Positions 48,087 to 60,300 of a stretch of DNA of 64,000 nucleotides are shown one piece after another. The notes below the pieces were generated by a model that saw only the letters and a list, made by a program, of their open reading frames with translations, did not search any database and was not told the origin of the DNA. Position 1 is the stretch's first letter. Each line of letters opens with the position of its first letter. The translations under genes and the position numbers were made by a program. Origin of the DNA: Luidia sarsii (Eukaryota; Echinodermata; Asteroidea; Paxillosida; Luidiidae); the NCBI GenBank assembly GCA_949987565.1, contig OX465105.1, forward strand, positions 20,446,841 to 20,510,840. Direction: 5' to 3'.

Positions 48087-51000
48087 ATGTCAACTGAAAG
48101 CAAGACAAAGTACAGAGCGCTTAAACGAAAGCTTCGGTTTCTCATTTATGTAAGTAAATCGACTTGTTGCTGTGCCCTGCATCGTTGAAATTGTGCACAA
48201 TCGAGTATTCTGAACCTGTTTACATAATCAATATTAATAACATTAACATATGAATAATTAATCATTAAGTCTTGGAAGTGAATACTCATATTGTAATAAT
48301 TACAGCTAGGTTGAACTTTACCCATTGTTAGGTATTTATTTAGTTGGTTTTACAAAACAAAACATAACAAAACCAAGTATTATTATTGTTTTATTGGCTC
48401 CCGATTTTTGTTTACAAAATATTTGGCCGCAAGTGCTATAACGAACGACGGCTATACCGAACAATTTTCATAGATCCCAAGATGATCGTTATAGCGCCGT
48501 TCCACAGCTATAACGAACGACCGCTATACCGAACAATTTTCATGGATCCCGGGATGTTCGTTATACGATAGTGACATTCCACCGTATATATCTCTCTAGG
48601 GATCAAGCCCCCATTTCCATTAGATGCAAAATAAAAATTTGTTGCAAAAATTGGCTACAGCAGTTCGGGGATTTATACACAAAACGGATGCGACTTTTTT
48701 TCAGACTGTGTTTTCAAAGTCATTCCTTCCTTTTACAATTGTTGTTGTTTGACTTCCTTTGACTCTGATGGAATGACAGGAGCAGGAATGTTTCCAGGAT
48801 GAGTTGAGGAGAGCCCAGCGCAAGCTGCTGAAGATCTCTCGGGACAAGAGTTTCCTCCTGGATCGACTGCTGCAGTACGAGACGGTGGAAGGCTCCAGCA
48901 CAGACTCGGGCTCCACGGCGTCCTCCGACAGCGAGAAGGAGTCGAAGAAGGTCCGGCGTTGCTGGGTTACCGAGGCCGAGAGACGTTGCGCGATCACAGC
49001 CGCGCTTTTCCAAACCAAACAAAGGACCCTGTGGCTGTGGAACCATCCTCTTAAAGTCTATTCAGTTTTGGAATTTCAATAGTGTTGAGGGCCTGACCTT
49101 TCAACCCGAGCAAGACCCGCGCTCAACTGCCTTTGAGAAAGGTCCTCCTAGTCCTAGGATTGAAAGGATCGTTAAAGGGTCTCTACAATAGACATTGTAT
49201 ACGTAACTTAAATCCATGCTACAGAACTGTTTTGCAATGTTGGAAGTTCTAAGTGGAAAGTTTGCAGTGACACCATGTAACACCTCTCTTTCGAGAAGGA
49301 GTTACCGGCTCTTTTCAGAGCCACACTCATTCTCAAAAGAGAAGCGTTGCATGGTGTCATGAGTGTCACTGCAAACTTTCCACTGACTAAAATGACCTGC
49401 AATGTTACATAAATCTAAAAGGTTAGAGGGCCTGACGTTTCGATCCTAGTAGGACCTCGGGAGGACTTTGCCTTTGAGAAAGGTCCCGCTATGATCGAAA
49501 CGTCAGGGCCTCTAAACATTTGACACTCAGTAGTACATGTAACTCTTTAAGTTTGGAACGTTTGCTTGTCTCTCGCAGAGCTCGGAGACCAAGAAGCAGA
49601 AGAAGAAGGCCAAGCCCATCAAGGTGAAACCCAAGAAGAAGAAGCAGAGGCAGCTCAAGTCGCTGCTGGCCGGCGACCGCAAACCCTTACCGGGCAACCT
49701 CAACTTTGCAGCATCTCAGCAACTGCAGCAGCAACAGCAGCAGCAGCAGCAGCAACAACAGATCCCTACTGTAAGAGCGCTGCTGCTTGAGTTGTAAACT
49801 TCAGGTGGTTTTTTTTGGTTACCGGATCAATGCAAGCAATTAGAATTAAGACGTGGGTCACTCTGTTGAAAAAGGTTTTGGACTCAGCCATGATTTCATC
49901 ACATATCAAGGACCCAGGCTGTCAATTCCCTTTAAATAAGCTGCAGGGACCAAAAATAAAAACAGAACCGATTTTGCCTTGGCATCCCAGGCCACTGTTA
50001 AAAGGTTGGGTCCATCTCAAGTTCTAGCAAGTCAGAGAAACACCCCAAAAGGAACAGAACAATACATTTTTAGCTTAAAGTGGGCCCAAAGTAGTAACCC
50101 TTGGAAAATATGAGCGGGCGGGACATTTAGATCTCATAACGATCTTTCTTAAATTGTTGCACAGTCAACACATCAACTTCAACAAGGGTTTGCCCTAATC
50201 AACATCTAATTAACACTGTATGCCAAGTGCTTTGTCCGATTGCCTACTGGAAAAAAATACAAGCATCTCGGGCGCGATTCAAACAATAAATACCTGTGAA
50301 ATAAATCGATAAGGGTAAAGTATGTGCACAAGCGAGTCAAACCTGACACAATCGGACGTCTTTGAGGCTTTTGTCGTGCTACATATTTCTTTGTGGTGGG
50401 CTGAAGAAGAGTCTTTGTTTAAAAACTGGGTCAGCAGTGGTGCCCGGATTCGGAGGGCCCGGGGCACAGCAGCACCTCTGGCACTATGAATTATGAGATC
50501 CCCACGCAAAGTGGTTGGCCACTGGAACTGGTCAAGGTCTTGAGATGGATTCGAGTGTAAATTTCAGTTCAGTCTTCTCGGCAGGCAGTCGGCATTCTTG
50601 CCTCACCGTATGAGCAGGGGTTTGGTTTGATTTGTGGTCGTGCTTTTCTCCCCCCCCCCACCTTGCCGTCACAGAATGCCAAATTGATGGACCTGATGAA
50701 GGTTGGGACCGGCGGAATTCCTGTCCAGCAGAGTCCCTTGGTCACACTAGGTAAGTAAAAATGAAGGCCAAAAATGTGATTTTATTTGTTTAAATTAATT
50801 TTTTTAATTATTATTTTTTAGAATTATCATTATTATTATTATTATAGCACAGGGTTTGTTTACATTCGTCAGCGAGTCCCACCATTCCCGCTTCCTAGCG
50901 CGACCACATGCTAACCGCATTTGGCTCGCGTTTTATTTGCGATGCGATTATTTGGCCTGTGTGGACACGACAAAAAAAAAACACTGGTTTTTGAATCGCG

Positions 51001-53039
51001 ATTATTTTCGTAGTGGGAACGGCCTTAGTGGGTGGGTGCGAACAGGTGGGTGTTCGCTGGGGTGTGTCAGAGAGCAATGTATAGTCACGGTACTCAGTCA
51101 TCAATGCATACGTCACTGTTTTCATGAGTTCTTCTGGTTAATGGTCCTGGCCCTTCCGATGCATGTGTGTGTGTTTGCGTAGGCCTTCCCATGCAGTCGC
51201 AGGAGTCCATGTTCCAAGGGGTGGGTCTACCAGCCTTCAGCCCTGTCCAGCCCCTGGCTAACGCCCCTCAGCAGCAGCAGCCACAGCAGCCGCAGCAGCA
51301 GCAGCAGCAGCGCCCCTCCAAGCTGTCCAGTCTCCTGGCCGGCGACTCCAGTGCCATGGGGGCCCTCATGCGGGCCGGCCTGGCGGCCGCCGCGGCCGGT
51401 GAGAAGGCCGAGAAGCAGAGCAAGAAGAAGCACAAAAAGTGAGTCTGTCGCCCTCTATGCCCTGATACTTCCCTCTCTCTCTCTGCGTCTTTCTTCGTCT
51501 TTTGTCTTTCCCTCTTTGTTTCCCCGTATGTCTGTCTCTCTATCTTAGTCTCTTTTCGGTTTCTCTGACCATTCTCTGTCTCTCTCTGTACCTCCTTCTG
51601 TCATTCTATGTCTCTCTCATTGTCCCTCCTCTCTGTCTTTCTATGTCTCTCTCACTGTCCCTCCTCTGTCATTCTGTCTCTCTGTCCCTCCTCTCTCTGT
51701 CATTATGTCTCTCTGTCCCTTCTCTCTCTGTCTTTCTATGTCTTTCTATGTCTCTCTGTCCCTCCTCTCTGTCATTCCATGTTTCTCGCTGTCCCTCCTC
51801 TCTCTGTCATTTTATGTCTCTCTCACTGTCCCTCCTCTCTGTCTTTCTATGTATCTCTGTCCCTCCTCTCTGTCTTTCTGTCTCTCACTGCCCCTCCTCT
51901 CTGTCATTCTATTTCTCTCTCACTGTCCCTTCTCTCTCTGTCTTTCTATGTCTTTCTATGTCTCTCTGTCCCTCCTCTGTCTTTCTATGTCTCTCTCTGT
52001 CCCTCCTCTCTGTCTTTCTGTCTCTCTCTGTCCCTTCTCTCTGTCTTTCTGTCTCTCTGTCCCTCCTCTCTCGTTCTCTCTGTCCCTCCTCTCCGTCTTT
52101 CTGTCTCTCTCTCTGTTCCTCCTTCTCTCTGTCTTTCTGTCTCTCTGTCCCTCCTCTCACTGTCCCTCCTCCGTCTTTCTGTCTCTCTGTGTTCCCCCTC
52201 TCTGTCTTTATGTCTCTTACTGTCCCTCCTCTCTCCGTCTCTCTCACTGTCCCTCCTCCGTCTTTCTGTCTCTCTGTGTTCCTCCTGTCTGTCTTTCTGT
52301 CTCTCTGTCCCTCCTCTCTCCGTCTCTCTCACTGTCCCTCCTCCGTCTTTCTGTCTCTCTGTGTTCCTCCTGTCTGTCTTTCTGTCTCTCTCTGTCCCTC
52401 CTCTCTCCGTCTCTCTCACTGTCCCTCCTCCGTCTTTCTGTCTCTGTCTTCCTCCTCTCTGTCTTTCTGTCTCTCACTGTCCCTCCTCTGTCGTCTCTGT
52501 CTTTCTATGTCTCTCTCAATGTCCCTCCTTCTCTCTCACTGTCTGTATCTCTCTACCTCTCCATCTCTTTCCCCTCTCTCCTAGGTTATTCCTGTCAGTA
52601 GGGCCTTCCTGTGCTGTACGAGTGCGCCATACTCAAAATATCAATGAAACGGTAATAAATTTGCTTTCGTGTTTTTTTGTTTTTTTCCCCCCGGGGATGC
52701 AGGGATACAGAGAAGCTCTCATCACAGCTGCACCCACCCGTCTACCCGGCGGCCTTCAACCCGACGTCATCGGCCTCTCCCACCACCTTCCACACCTTGG
52801 CCTCCACCTCCGCCTCCTCTCTTCCCTCCTCCTCCTCCAAGTCATCCCCACCCGTCCCCAAGGCCTCGCCCTCCTCCGGCCCCGGTGGCGAGGCAGGCGA
52901 GGTCAGGCTCTCCAAGTCGCCGGGGGGAGGGCGGGCCACGCCCGGAAAGACCACGCCCGGCAAGACCACGCCCGCCAAGGCCAAGGCAGCCGAGGAGGAC
53001 GAGGAGGAGGAGCTAGTGATAGACCTGCCCAACGATTGA
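48087..53039 (+). CDS. INO80E: INO80 complex subunit E (6 exons, complete)
   Basis: Plus-strand exons: 48087-48149, 48780-48950, 49579-49770, 50675-50750, 51183-51438, 52703-53039 (TGA at 53037-53039). Total 1095 bases, 364 residues, longer than the roughly 240 of human INO80E. The first exon is only 21 codons ([14 protein letters not shown]), and the next begins [20 protein letters not shown], giving the family coiled-coil block followed by [14 protein letters not shown]. The C terminus, [11 protein letters not shown], matches the family's acidic end. INO80E is an accessory subunit of the INO80 nucleosome-remodelling complex in the nucleus. The middle is low complexity: Lys-rich ([15 protein letters not shown]), two Gln tracts, then Ser/Pro/Lys-rich. 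The motif SLLAGD occurs twice, in exons 3 and 5. The exon 2 donor (AAGAAG|gtccgg) is weak but keeps phase 0; the other donors are good. Confidence 0.94.
48425..48590. repeat. Tandem pair with CTATAACGAACGAC blocks
   Basis: The block gctataccgaacaattttca, then gatcc, occurs twice, with inverse gttcgttatac at the end; it looks like the termini of a DNA transposon. It lies in INO80E intron 1. Confidence 0.55.
49255..49385. repeat. Inverted repeat with GGCTCTTTTCAGAGCC block
   Basis: Flanking arms gtggaaagtttgcagtgaca and its complement surround a self-complementary centre. The same arms occur singly at 28495-28530, 31200-31260, 33560-33615 and 61905-61925. Confidence 0.7.
49425..49525. repeat. 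Palindromic repeat, same family as 1495-1581
   Basis: Inverted arms gagggcctgacgtttcgatc and gatcgaaacgtcagggcctc in INO80E intron 2. Confidence 0.8.
50925..51030. mobile_element. Partial copy of the GGGCCGTT-end MITE in INO80E intron 4
   Basis: Contains tgtgtggacacgac, then a poly-A run, then gaatcgcgattattttcgta and gtgggaacggcc, matching the right half of 15703-16152. Confidence 0.7.
51465..52585. repeat. CT-rich TCTCTGTCCC repeat in INO80E intron 5
   Basis: Over 1.1 kb of almost pure pyrimidine on the sense strand. The long open frames across it (up to about 530 codons) are low complexity and cross intron boundaries, so they are not separate genes. Confidence 0.95.
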
Positions 53040-53104
53040 CAACTCCTTTGCCCCTCACCTCTCCCCTCCCCTCAACAGAAATACAGGCATGGACACCACT
53101 CCCC

Positions 53105-53620
53105 CCCCATCCCAAAAACAGGTCAACCAAGGAGGCGAGCCTTTCAGAAAGGACGGGCGCCTCTCAAAAGGTGTGGCTACCTAAACTAAAAGGGTTGTTT
53201 ACCCTTGAGTAAAAGGTCTGACTCACACGATCTCACTGAAGATGGCTCATCCAAAAAGGTGTGCCTTTCAGAAAGGAAGGGCACCACTAAAAAGGTGCGG
53301 CTACTTAAAATAAGTGTTGTTCACCCTTGAGTAAATAAAAGATCAGGCCACTCCTAAAAGGTGTGGCCTCTGACTTATACGATCTCACTGAAGATGGCTC
53401 ATCCAAAGAGGTGTGCCTTTCAGAAAGGAAGGGCACCACTAAAAAGGTGTGGCTACTTAAAATGAAAGTGTTGTTCACCCTTGAGTAAATAAAAGATCTG
53501 GCCACTCCTAAAAGGTGTGGCCTCTGACTTACACCATCTCACTGAAGATGGCTCATTCAAATAGGCGGGCCTTTTGAAAAAGGAATGTCATTGCTGAAAA
53601 GGTGTGGTTAGTTTACCCTT
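53105..53620. repeat. About 153-bp tandem repeat in the INO80E 3' region
   Basis: Three units, marked by tctcactgaagatggctca at 53231, 53383 and 53537, with inner AAAAGGTGTGGC blocks repeated in each. It probably lies within or just after the 3'UTR. Confidence 0.85.
53334..53339 (+). terminator. Candidate INO80E polyadenylation signal
   Basis: AATAAA on the plus strand about 295 bases after the INO80E stop. The same hexamer recurs in the next unit of the 3' tandem repeat (near 53488), so more than one 3' end is possible. Confidence 0.4.
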
Positions 53621-53667
53621 GAAAGGTGTGGCCATCTTCTACATACAGTGTGTGGCATCCAAAGACC

Positions 53668-53821
53668 TTGGGTCAATTTCACTAAACTCGTCATAACTTA
53701 CGATCCATCGCAAGGTGATGAGCGATGCACAGAAACCATATGGTCTAACACAACTTATACGATGGGTTATCCATTGTAAGTCGAGTTAAGATGCATCGTA
53801 AGGCTTTGTGAAATCCAGCCC
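53668..53821. mobile_element. Short MITE-like palindrome, same family as 28-162
   Basis: Starts ttgggtcaatttcac and ends gtgaaatccagccc; it shares the inner block gagcgatgcacagaaac with the other copies in reverse orientation. Confidence 0.65.
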
Positions 53822-53826
53822 TGATT

Positions 53827-54042
53827 TCATAACAAGGTGTCACTGAGTAAGAAAGGTGTTACCTTAGTAAAGCTGTGGTTGCCCTGTGAACAGGTATCAC
53901 ACAACAGCCCCAAAGAAAGGATTGGCTGCAAGAAAGAAACTTCAAAGAAAGTAGACGTGGCCAGCCGCAAGCCTTGACCCCGCCCGCTCAGCTCACGCAC
54001 CTGCAGCATTCGGAGCTGAGAGATGGAACTCAGAATGTACAC
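53827..54042 (-). CDS. Possible terminal exon of the unrecognised gene
   Basis: After a cgtagcag acceptor the minus strand is open in phase 0 for 71 codons to a stop (VYILSSISQLRMLQ then VRELSGRG). The preceding exon ends in phase 0 (PIEEK). The first 14 residues look like protein; the later part is less convincing, and a donor (CAG|gtgcgt) lies after residue 14, so the exon could be only 42 bases. The 3.3 kb gap to the previous exon holds only repeats and AT-rich DNA. This is inference from frame and position. Confidence 0.35.
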   Translation of the reverse strand: MYILSSISQLRMLQVRELSGRGQGLRLATSTFFEVSFLQPILSLGLLCDTCSQGNHSFTKVTPFLLSDTLL

Positions 54043-56119
54043 CTGCTACGACGGTTGGTTGCCGTTTGTCATCCATCCACCTGCAATCAAACGCCAAAGT
54101 ATTCCACCATTTATCCGAAATGAAAAATCCTCATTTCGTTTTGACTTAAATTGAAACGTTTTGTTTGTATTTGTTAATGTTCGCAGTCCAAATTCCTACA
54201 GAACACTCACTTGCTTGGCCAAGCATTGACTAATAAATTGAAATGCTCATCCGTTTTTAACTGTAAATCTAAGGTACTGTATTTATTTGTTTTGTTTTTC
54301 TGCCCCTGGCTATGGTTTAGATAGGCACTTATGAGAATAGAAATATTTTCTTATCTTTTGAGTGTTCCCTTTCAGTGAGGTATTAAGAAAGAATTTTCAT
54401 TCTAAATCCTAGCACCGCTGCCCCTCATTGGAAGCCATGTGAAGTAAGTTACGTAACCCCTTGTGTACGGATGACGGCTACAGCCACTCTGCGACCTTCA
54501 AAATTTGGTCGCCGCTATTGTCCAAACTTTAAACAATGACTTTTTTTAGGAATATCAGGCATGACAAAAACCTGTTTCGACATCAGTTGTCGCATGAATT
54601 GCCAGATTAGCGGTAACAATTGCGCTATTGTGGGCTTCATTGTGGATGATCAAGGGACTGCGCACTGCTACAGAAGACAGTGTGCTGGCGTGCCCCACTA
54701 TGGAATGCACCCATTGCTTTGTTGGGGACATCCACCTAGAAGCTTTGTCTGCTGGAGTGGATGCATATTTGCGATCAAATGGTAGCAGTACACATGTTTC
54801 TCTGACTCGCTTTGCACAGCCAACTCTCCATTGTTACTAAGCACAAAGGGGAAGGCACATCTTTGAGGGCTGATAATCCCTTGACAAAAGCCACACAGAC
54901 TTCTGAATTGTGCCACATTTGATTCGCTGATACAAATAGTGCACTCTTATTGATTTATCTTGCAGGTGTATTGTTCTCTGATTGTTTAGCGAGTTTTAGA
55001 AATGGCACTGTGACTGCCAATTGCACTAAAATAACCCTGTCCGCAAGGGGTTAATTAGGCAGACGTCATCCTCAATATGAAATATAACTTGGCTGCAAGC
55101 AGTATGCCAAAGTACATTTTAAACTTTATCAATCAAATTTTGTTCTGTGGTAAAAAATCCGACAAACGTTTTGTAAACCTGGGCAAATAAATGCATTCCC
55201 TGCAGTTGTTTTGTACACTGTTGGTCTGTGTCCATTTTTATTTCATTTGCGGTATTTACTTTGTCCGTTTCAAAATAAGGAAATGAAGGATTTTGTTAAC
55301 AACATCTCAGTGTTTTAAGAAGGGAAAATGTAAGAAAGAATACTTACCAATAACTGCTGTATTCCATCTTTCCTTAAAATGAAAACACCAAAATAGCCCC
55401 TAACATAATTTAGAAAAACAAATGACTACAAAAGCAACACAAGGCAATTTTGAAAAGGAATTTATAAAGAAAACATTTACATCTTCGCTAATGATTTGGT
55501 GTCATATAGTTTTCCGTAGAGAATTTGAAGACGCATTATATAATTATAAATTTCAGTGATTTTCGTGCATTATCAAAAAAAAATCATGAGGAATGCTGGG
55601 ATTTCAACAAGTTCATCAGAGAGCAATGAAAGCCTCAAATTAACAAATAAATAAAATTCTCTTTAAAAAAAATCAAACCAATAAAAACAAACTAAACAAA
55701 ACTTTTAACAAAAAAGGTTACCCTTCATTCAATATATATTTGACAAAAACCTATTCCTAAAAAAAAACCTTGAGTCAATAAATATTTGCAACCAAAGCAT
55801 ATTTTCATAAAACAATTGACAACAGAAAGCAATCTAGAAGTAGAGAAGGATCAATTGAAATTGGATTGAAACAGACGGAGCAGGATTCGAACACAAGACC
55901 TCTAAATAAAACCACCGGTTATAATATACATATAATATTCATACTGTACATCAAAGTGAACAAACATCAAAGTGAATATCATAAGAATCTATGAACTTTT
56001 AACCCTTTTTTTTTACAAATATATTAAAATATTTTGATGAAGGGTGTGTTGTGAAGATCTTGGTTCTATCGGCTGACTGAATTGAAAGAAGACTTAATAG
56101 TAATCTGTGGAATGTATGA

Positions 56120-56620
56120 GGAAATACTACTATGAACTTTGATCTATTCCCTCTATGACTCATGATCTATTCCCTATGATCATGCCCCATGGCCTAGCTA
56201 TTCCCTATGATCATGCCCCATGGCCTAGCTATTCCCTCCCTGCCCCATGATCTATTCCCTCTGACTATGTCCCGTGATCTATTCCCTCTATGACTCATGA
56301 TCTATCCCCTGATGATCATGCCCCATGGCTTAGCTATTCCCTCCCTGCCCCATGATCTATTCCCTCTGACTATGCCCCGTGATCTATTCCCTCTATGACT
56401 CATGATCTATCCCCTGATGATCATGCCCCATGGCTTAGCTATTCCCTCCCTGCCCCATGATCTATTCCCTGTGACTATGTCCCGTGATCTATTCCCTCTA
56501 TGACTCATGATCTATCCCCTGATGATCATGCCCCATGACCTATTCCCTCCCTGCCCCATGATATATTCCCTCTGACTATGCCCCGTGATCTATTCCCACC
56601 GACTATGTCCTTTGAACTTG
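56120..56620. repeat. Tandem repeat of about 105 bp (ATGATCTATTCCCT)
   Basis: Blocks such as gatgatcatgccccatgg recur about every 105 bp, each itself made of shorter ccatgatctattccctc-like subunits. Confidence 0.85.
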
Positions 56621-57059
56621 TCTCTTTGATTGTGCCCCTTGATCTATTCCCTCCAATTATCTCCCAACTATTCTCGAGCAAATACACACAGGCTCAAAAG
56701 AACAGCATTCCTCTGTGCACTCTGTCCTCTACCTGCGTGAATGTTTTCGACGGTCAGCCTGTCTCACTAGATTGGGGCAGAGGTGGCAGTCTCCCAGTTA
56801 GTCCTGTGATACAATGTGGTCGCCCCCGTGCTGAGATATGGCTTTGTGTACGTCGTAGGCTGTCCAGTCTAGCACTGCTTGCACTTGCCGGTGAATCTTC
56901 TCCAAGGCTTTCACAGTCTGCAACAAGTTCAGACGGAAACGGAACCCAAACAGATTCTTACTTTTGTCCAGTAATTGTTACCCAAAAGTTAAACAAATAT
57001 TTTGTAACCCTCATTGAATGACATTCTCCTCGACGCAAACACCATGTTATATCTATGAT

Positions 57060-57255
57060 GCAATGTGGTACCCGCTGATGTACATTATTCGAATCCGCCA
57101 CACGACCTCGACCAGCTCGGTGGTCCAGTGGTTAAGACATCTGCACTAGAAAGCAGCATCGTGCTGCCTGATTTCTTTCATCAGGCATCAGGCAAAGCAC
57201 CGAGCACTCAGTGCTTATCGCATCGAGCAGGGCAAACCCTCATTGAAGAATGCGA
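57060..57255 (+). mobile_element. tRNA-Ser-like SINE, second copy
   Basis: cagctcggtggtccagtggt, then ctgcactagaaagcag, which forms a 4-bp stem around a ctagaaa loop like tRNA-Ser(AGA). The B-box region is deleted. The body gcaaagcaccgagcactcag matches the 37690 copy, and a B-box fragment is also at 62210. Confidence 0.65.
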
Positions 57256-57320
57256 GTGCAGATTACTCACGGCAGGTAGAGAACAAGAACATTGAGGCTA
57301 TTCTTTGGGAGTGCGTTTAC

Positions 57321-60300
57321 CTTCTCTTCAATTGGCAAGGTGGCTGTCTGAGTCTTGTCGTCTGGACTGCTGGCCAGCACGGCGGCCAGCCTCTCCTTGA
57401 CCGATTCCCGCAGGCTGGCCGGCACAAAGGCGCAGGGCTCCCCAAGAACAGCGGCCAGCTTGTCCACATAGACGGCCAGGAAACTAGCCAGCTTGGCATC
57501 ACTCAACTGACCCTGGGAGAGGAAACGTCAATGAATTGGGATGAATAGAGGAGGAGATCAGGAGAGGGAGGAGGAGGAGGTGGAGGAGGAAGAGAAAGAG
57601 GAGGAGGAAACTAGTCAGCTTGGCATCACTCAACTGACCCTGGGAGAGGAAACGTCAATGAATTGGGATGAATGGAGGAGGAGATCAGGAGAGGGAGGAG
57701 GAGGAGGTGGAGGAGGAAGAGAAAGAGGAGGAGGAAACTAGTCAGCTTGGCATCACTCAACTGACCCTGGGAGAGGAAACGTCAATGAATTGGGATGAAT
57801 GGAGGAGGAGATCAGGAGAGGGAGGAGGAGGAGGTGGAGGAGGAAGAGAAAGAGGAGGAGGAAAAGGAAAAGGAAAAGGAGGAGGAAGAGGAGGAGGAGA
57901 AATAGGAGGAATAGGAGGAGGAGAGGAGTGGAGGGAGGAGGAAGAGGGGAGGGGAGGGGAGGGGAGGGGAGGGGAGGGGAGGGGAGGAGCGGGGAGGGAG
58001 AGAAGGATGAGAAGGAGGAAGGGAGGAGGAGGAAGGGAGGAGGAGAAAGAAGAGAAGAAGAGGAGTAGGAGGAGGAGGAGGGGGAGGGGGGGTAGAGGGA
58101 GTGAGAAAGAGCGAGAGAGAAGAGAGAGAGGAGATAAAGAGGAGAGAGAGGAGAAGGAGCAAACGGACTGTAATAAGAAAAAGCAGCTCATGGATGCTGC
58201 TCCCAACTATTTTTGTCTTCTGAATGAAATCAGCCACAGATACATTCCGGTGAGAGGCAGAGAACCCCCTCCCATCGCCCTGTCGCCCCCTCCCATCGCC
58301 CTGTCGCCCCTCTCACCTGCTGGACGGGGTCCGCCTTGCCCTTCCCCTTGCTGCCCCACCCCTTGGTCAGTGCCTGGCCCGAGGGCGTCTCCTTGGCGAC
58401 GCGGGCGGGGAAGGCCAGGGCGTAGTGGAGCAGGGAGCGGAGGTCGCGGTTGACCGTCTGCAGGTAGCCCAGCTGGAAGGCCTGGCTGTGTAAGACCCGC
58501 CAGGCTGTGGCCACACCTTTGGCATCCTGCCAAAGAATTAAAAAGAAAAGGAATAGTAACCAAGCGTTAATAAGGGCCTTTTCCAAAACCCGACTTAGGC
58601 TCAGGCTCCGGCTTTGTCTCTAGTTCTTTCATCCATTTCAAGTAAAAGGCATGAAAACAGGAAGCCTTTGGCATCATTTTTTACTTACTGAGTTTTGAAA
58701 AGGAATCCAAAGCTTCAACTTCAACAAAGAACTCCAACTTGTATTTCAGCATTTGGATAACTGAGACGAAACCGGAGCCGAAGCCTAAGCCAGGTTTTGG
58801 AAAAGGGCCTTAGATTCATTCATCTCAAAAGTTAGAGGGCCTGACTGTTCGATCCTGGCAGGACCTTTCTCAAAGGCACTTTGCCTTTGAGAAAGGTCCT
58901 GCCAGGATGGAACAGTCAGGCCCTCTAACTTTTGAGATTCATGTATTGCAGGTCATTTTAGTCGGTGAGCAGTTTGCTGCAGTTCTTGTATCAACTAAGA
59001 TCCATTCATGAGCTTGCTCAATAGACCGATTGCACGACCAATGTTTACATGCCATCATGTGACTTATAAATGTGGCCCTATTTGGCTGTAGAAGTGGAGG
59101 GGGCCATCCCAAAATCCTTGCAGAAATTCGGATTGGACGGCTACACATTTTGAGGGTGTTTTTTTCTGGGGGTAATTAGCAAAAAATGTAATCGGCTAAT
59201 GACACTAAAATTGAAAAGAGTCTGAGAGATGAAGGTCCAAACTACAATTTTAAGTAAAGCTGCAAGAACTGAGAGACTTTTGGGCATGGGATAATTGGGT
59301 TTGAAAGTGAGTGTTTTTGTACAGTGTTCGATGGGAGCTCGATTTAGTGTTCTGCACCCATTACTTCTTCACCTTGCTGAGAAGCGCCCTCTGGAGAACC
59401 AGCTCATAGGCTCTGGTCACCTGGTGTTCCACAAGGGCGCCCTCTATCTGCTGGCTGAGATAGTCGCTGACGGCTTTGAGTTGTGCGGCGCCCTCTAGGC
59501 TGCGCATCTGCTGCTCGGGCCCGCCTCCACGACTGTGCGATGCCGCCTGTTCACAACAATTACCGGATGTTTGGTGGCTTATAATGGGGCCGTTTCTACT
59601 GTCCAAATAATCGCGATTTGAATCGCAAATCAAAAAACCTTGTTTTTGCTCGCGTTCCCACAGGCTAAAAAATCGCGAGCCGATTGTTGTTGGCAGTTGT
59701 GGTCAAATGGTGGGTGTGTCCTTGAGGGTGGCCCACGCAGGGAGACATATAAACAAGCGCGGCACTTCCTGTCAATCAGAGCACGAGCGATGCATTGTGG
59801 GATTAAACAAACGGAGTGATTCAGCGGACACACACCGCGTCTCACTAATAGGCGAGTCTGAACCGCGATTCAAAACGCACTTGGAATTTTTTTCTGCAAC
59901 CCAGTATACCATTTTTAGGGGTTGAGAAATATTAAGTTTTGTTGTTATAAGCCCCTGAAGCAGTTTTTCACAATTTTCTCGAGACTCGGTTGGTGGATTG
60001 AGCTGAAATGTTCACAGGTGTGCTATTTCATTCATGCATATGTTGGGATCCGACAACGTATGGATGCTATTCTTTGACCTCGACCAATGTTGTGTTATCC
60101 CTTTAAGGGGAAGAGATACCATAAGAAAGAGCAGCAAAAATGCTGAAGACGCTAACTGACCTCCTCCTGAGACAAGAAGACGTACTGGTAGGCACTGGAC
60201 GGGTCCACAGGGCCATAGCAGATATGCCTGATGGGAAAGCCCAAATGATTATATCACCTCCCTTCTCTGATTGACTGTTTTCAACGTCATCGTCAATGTC

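Larger units (their letters stand above)
54043..57320. other. Probable last intron of the unrecognised gene
   Basis: AT-rich DNA with a SINE fragment (55835), a tandem repeat (56120-56620) and the SINE at 57060. No supported exon. Confidence 0.5.

Noticed and set aside
51608..53212. 534-codon plus-strand open frame
   Set aside because: Reads through the CT-rich intron 5 of INO80E and then the wrong frame of exon 6.
57541..58453. 261-codon Glu/Gly/Arg-rich plus-strand frame
   Set aside because: Purine-rich repeat DNA plus the antisense of a real minus-strand exon.
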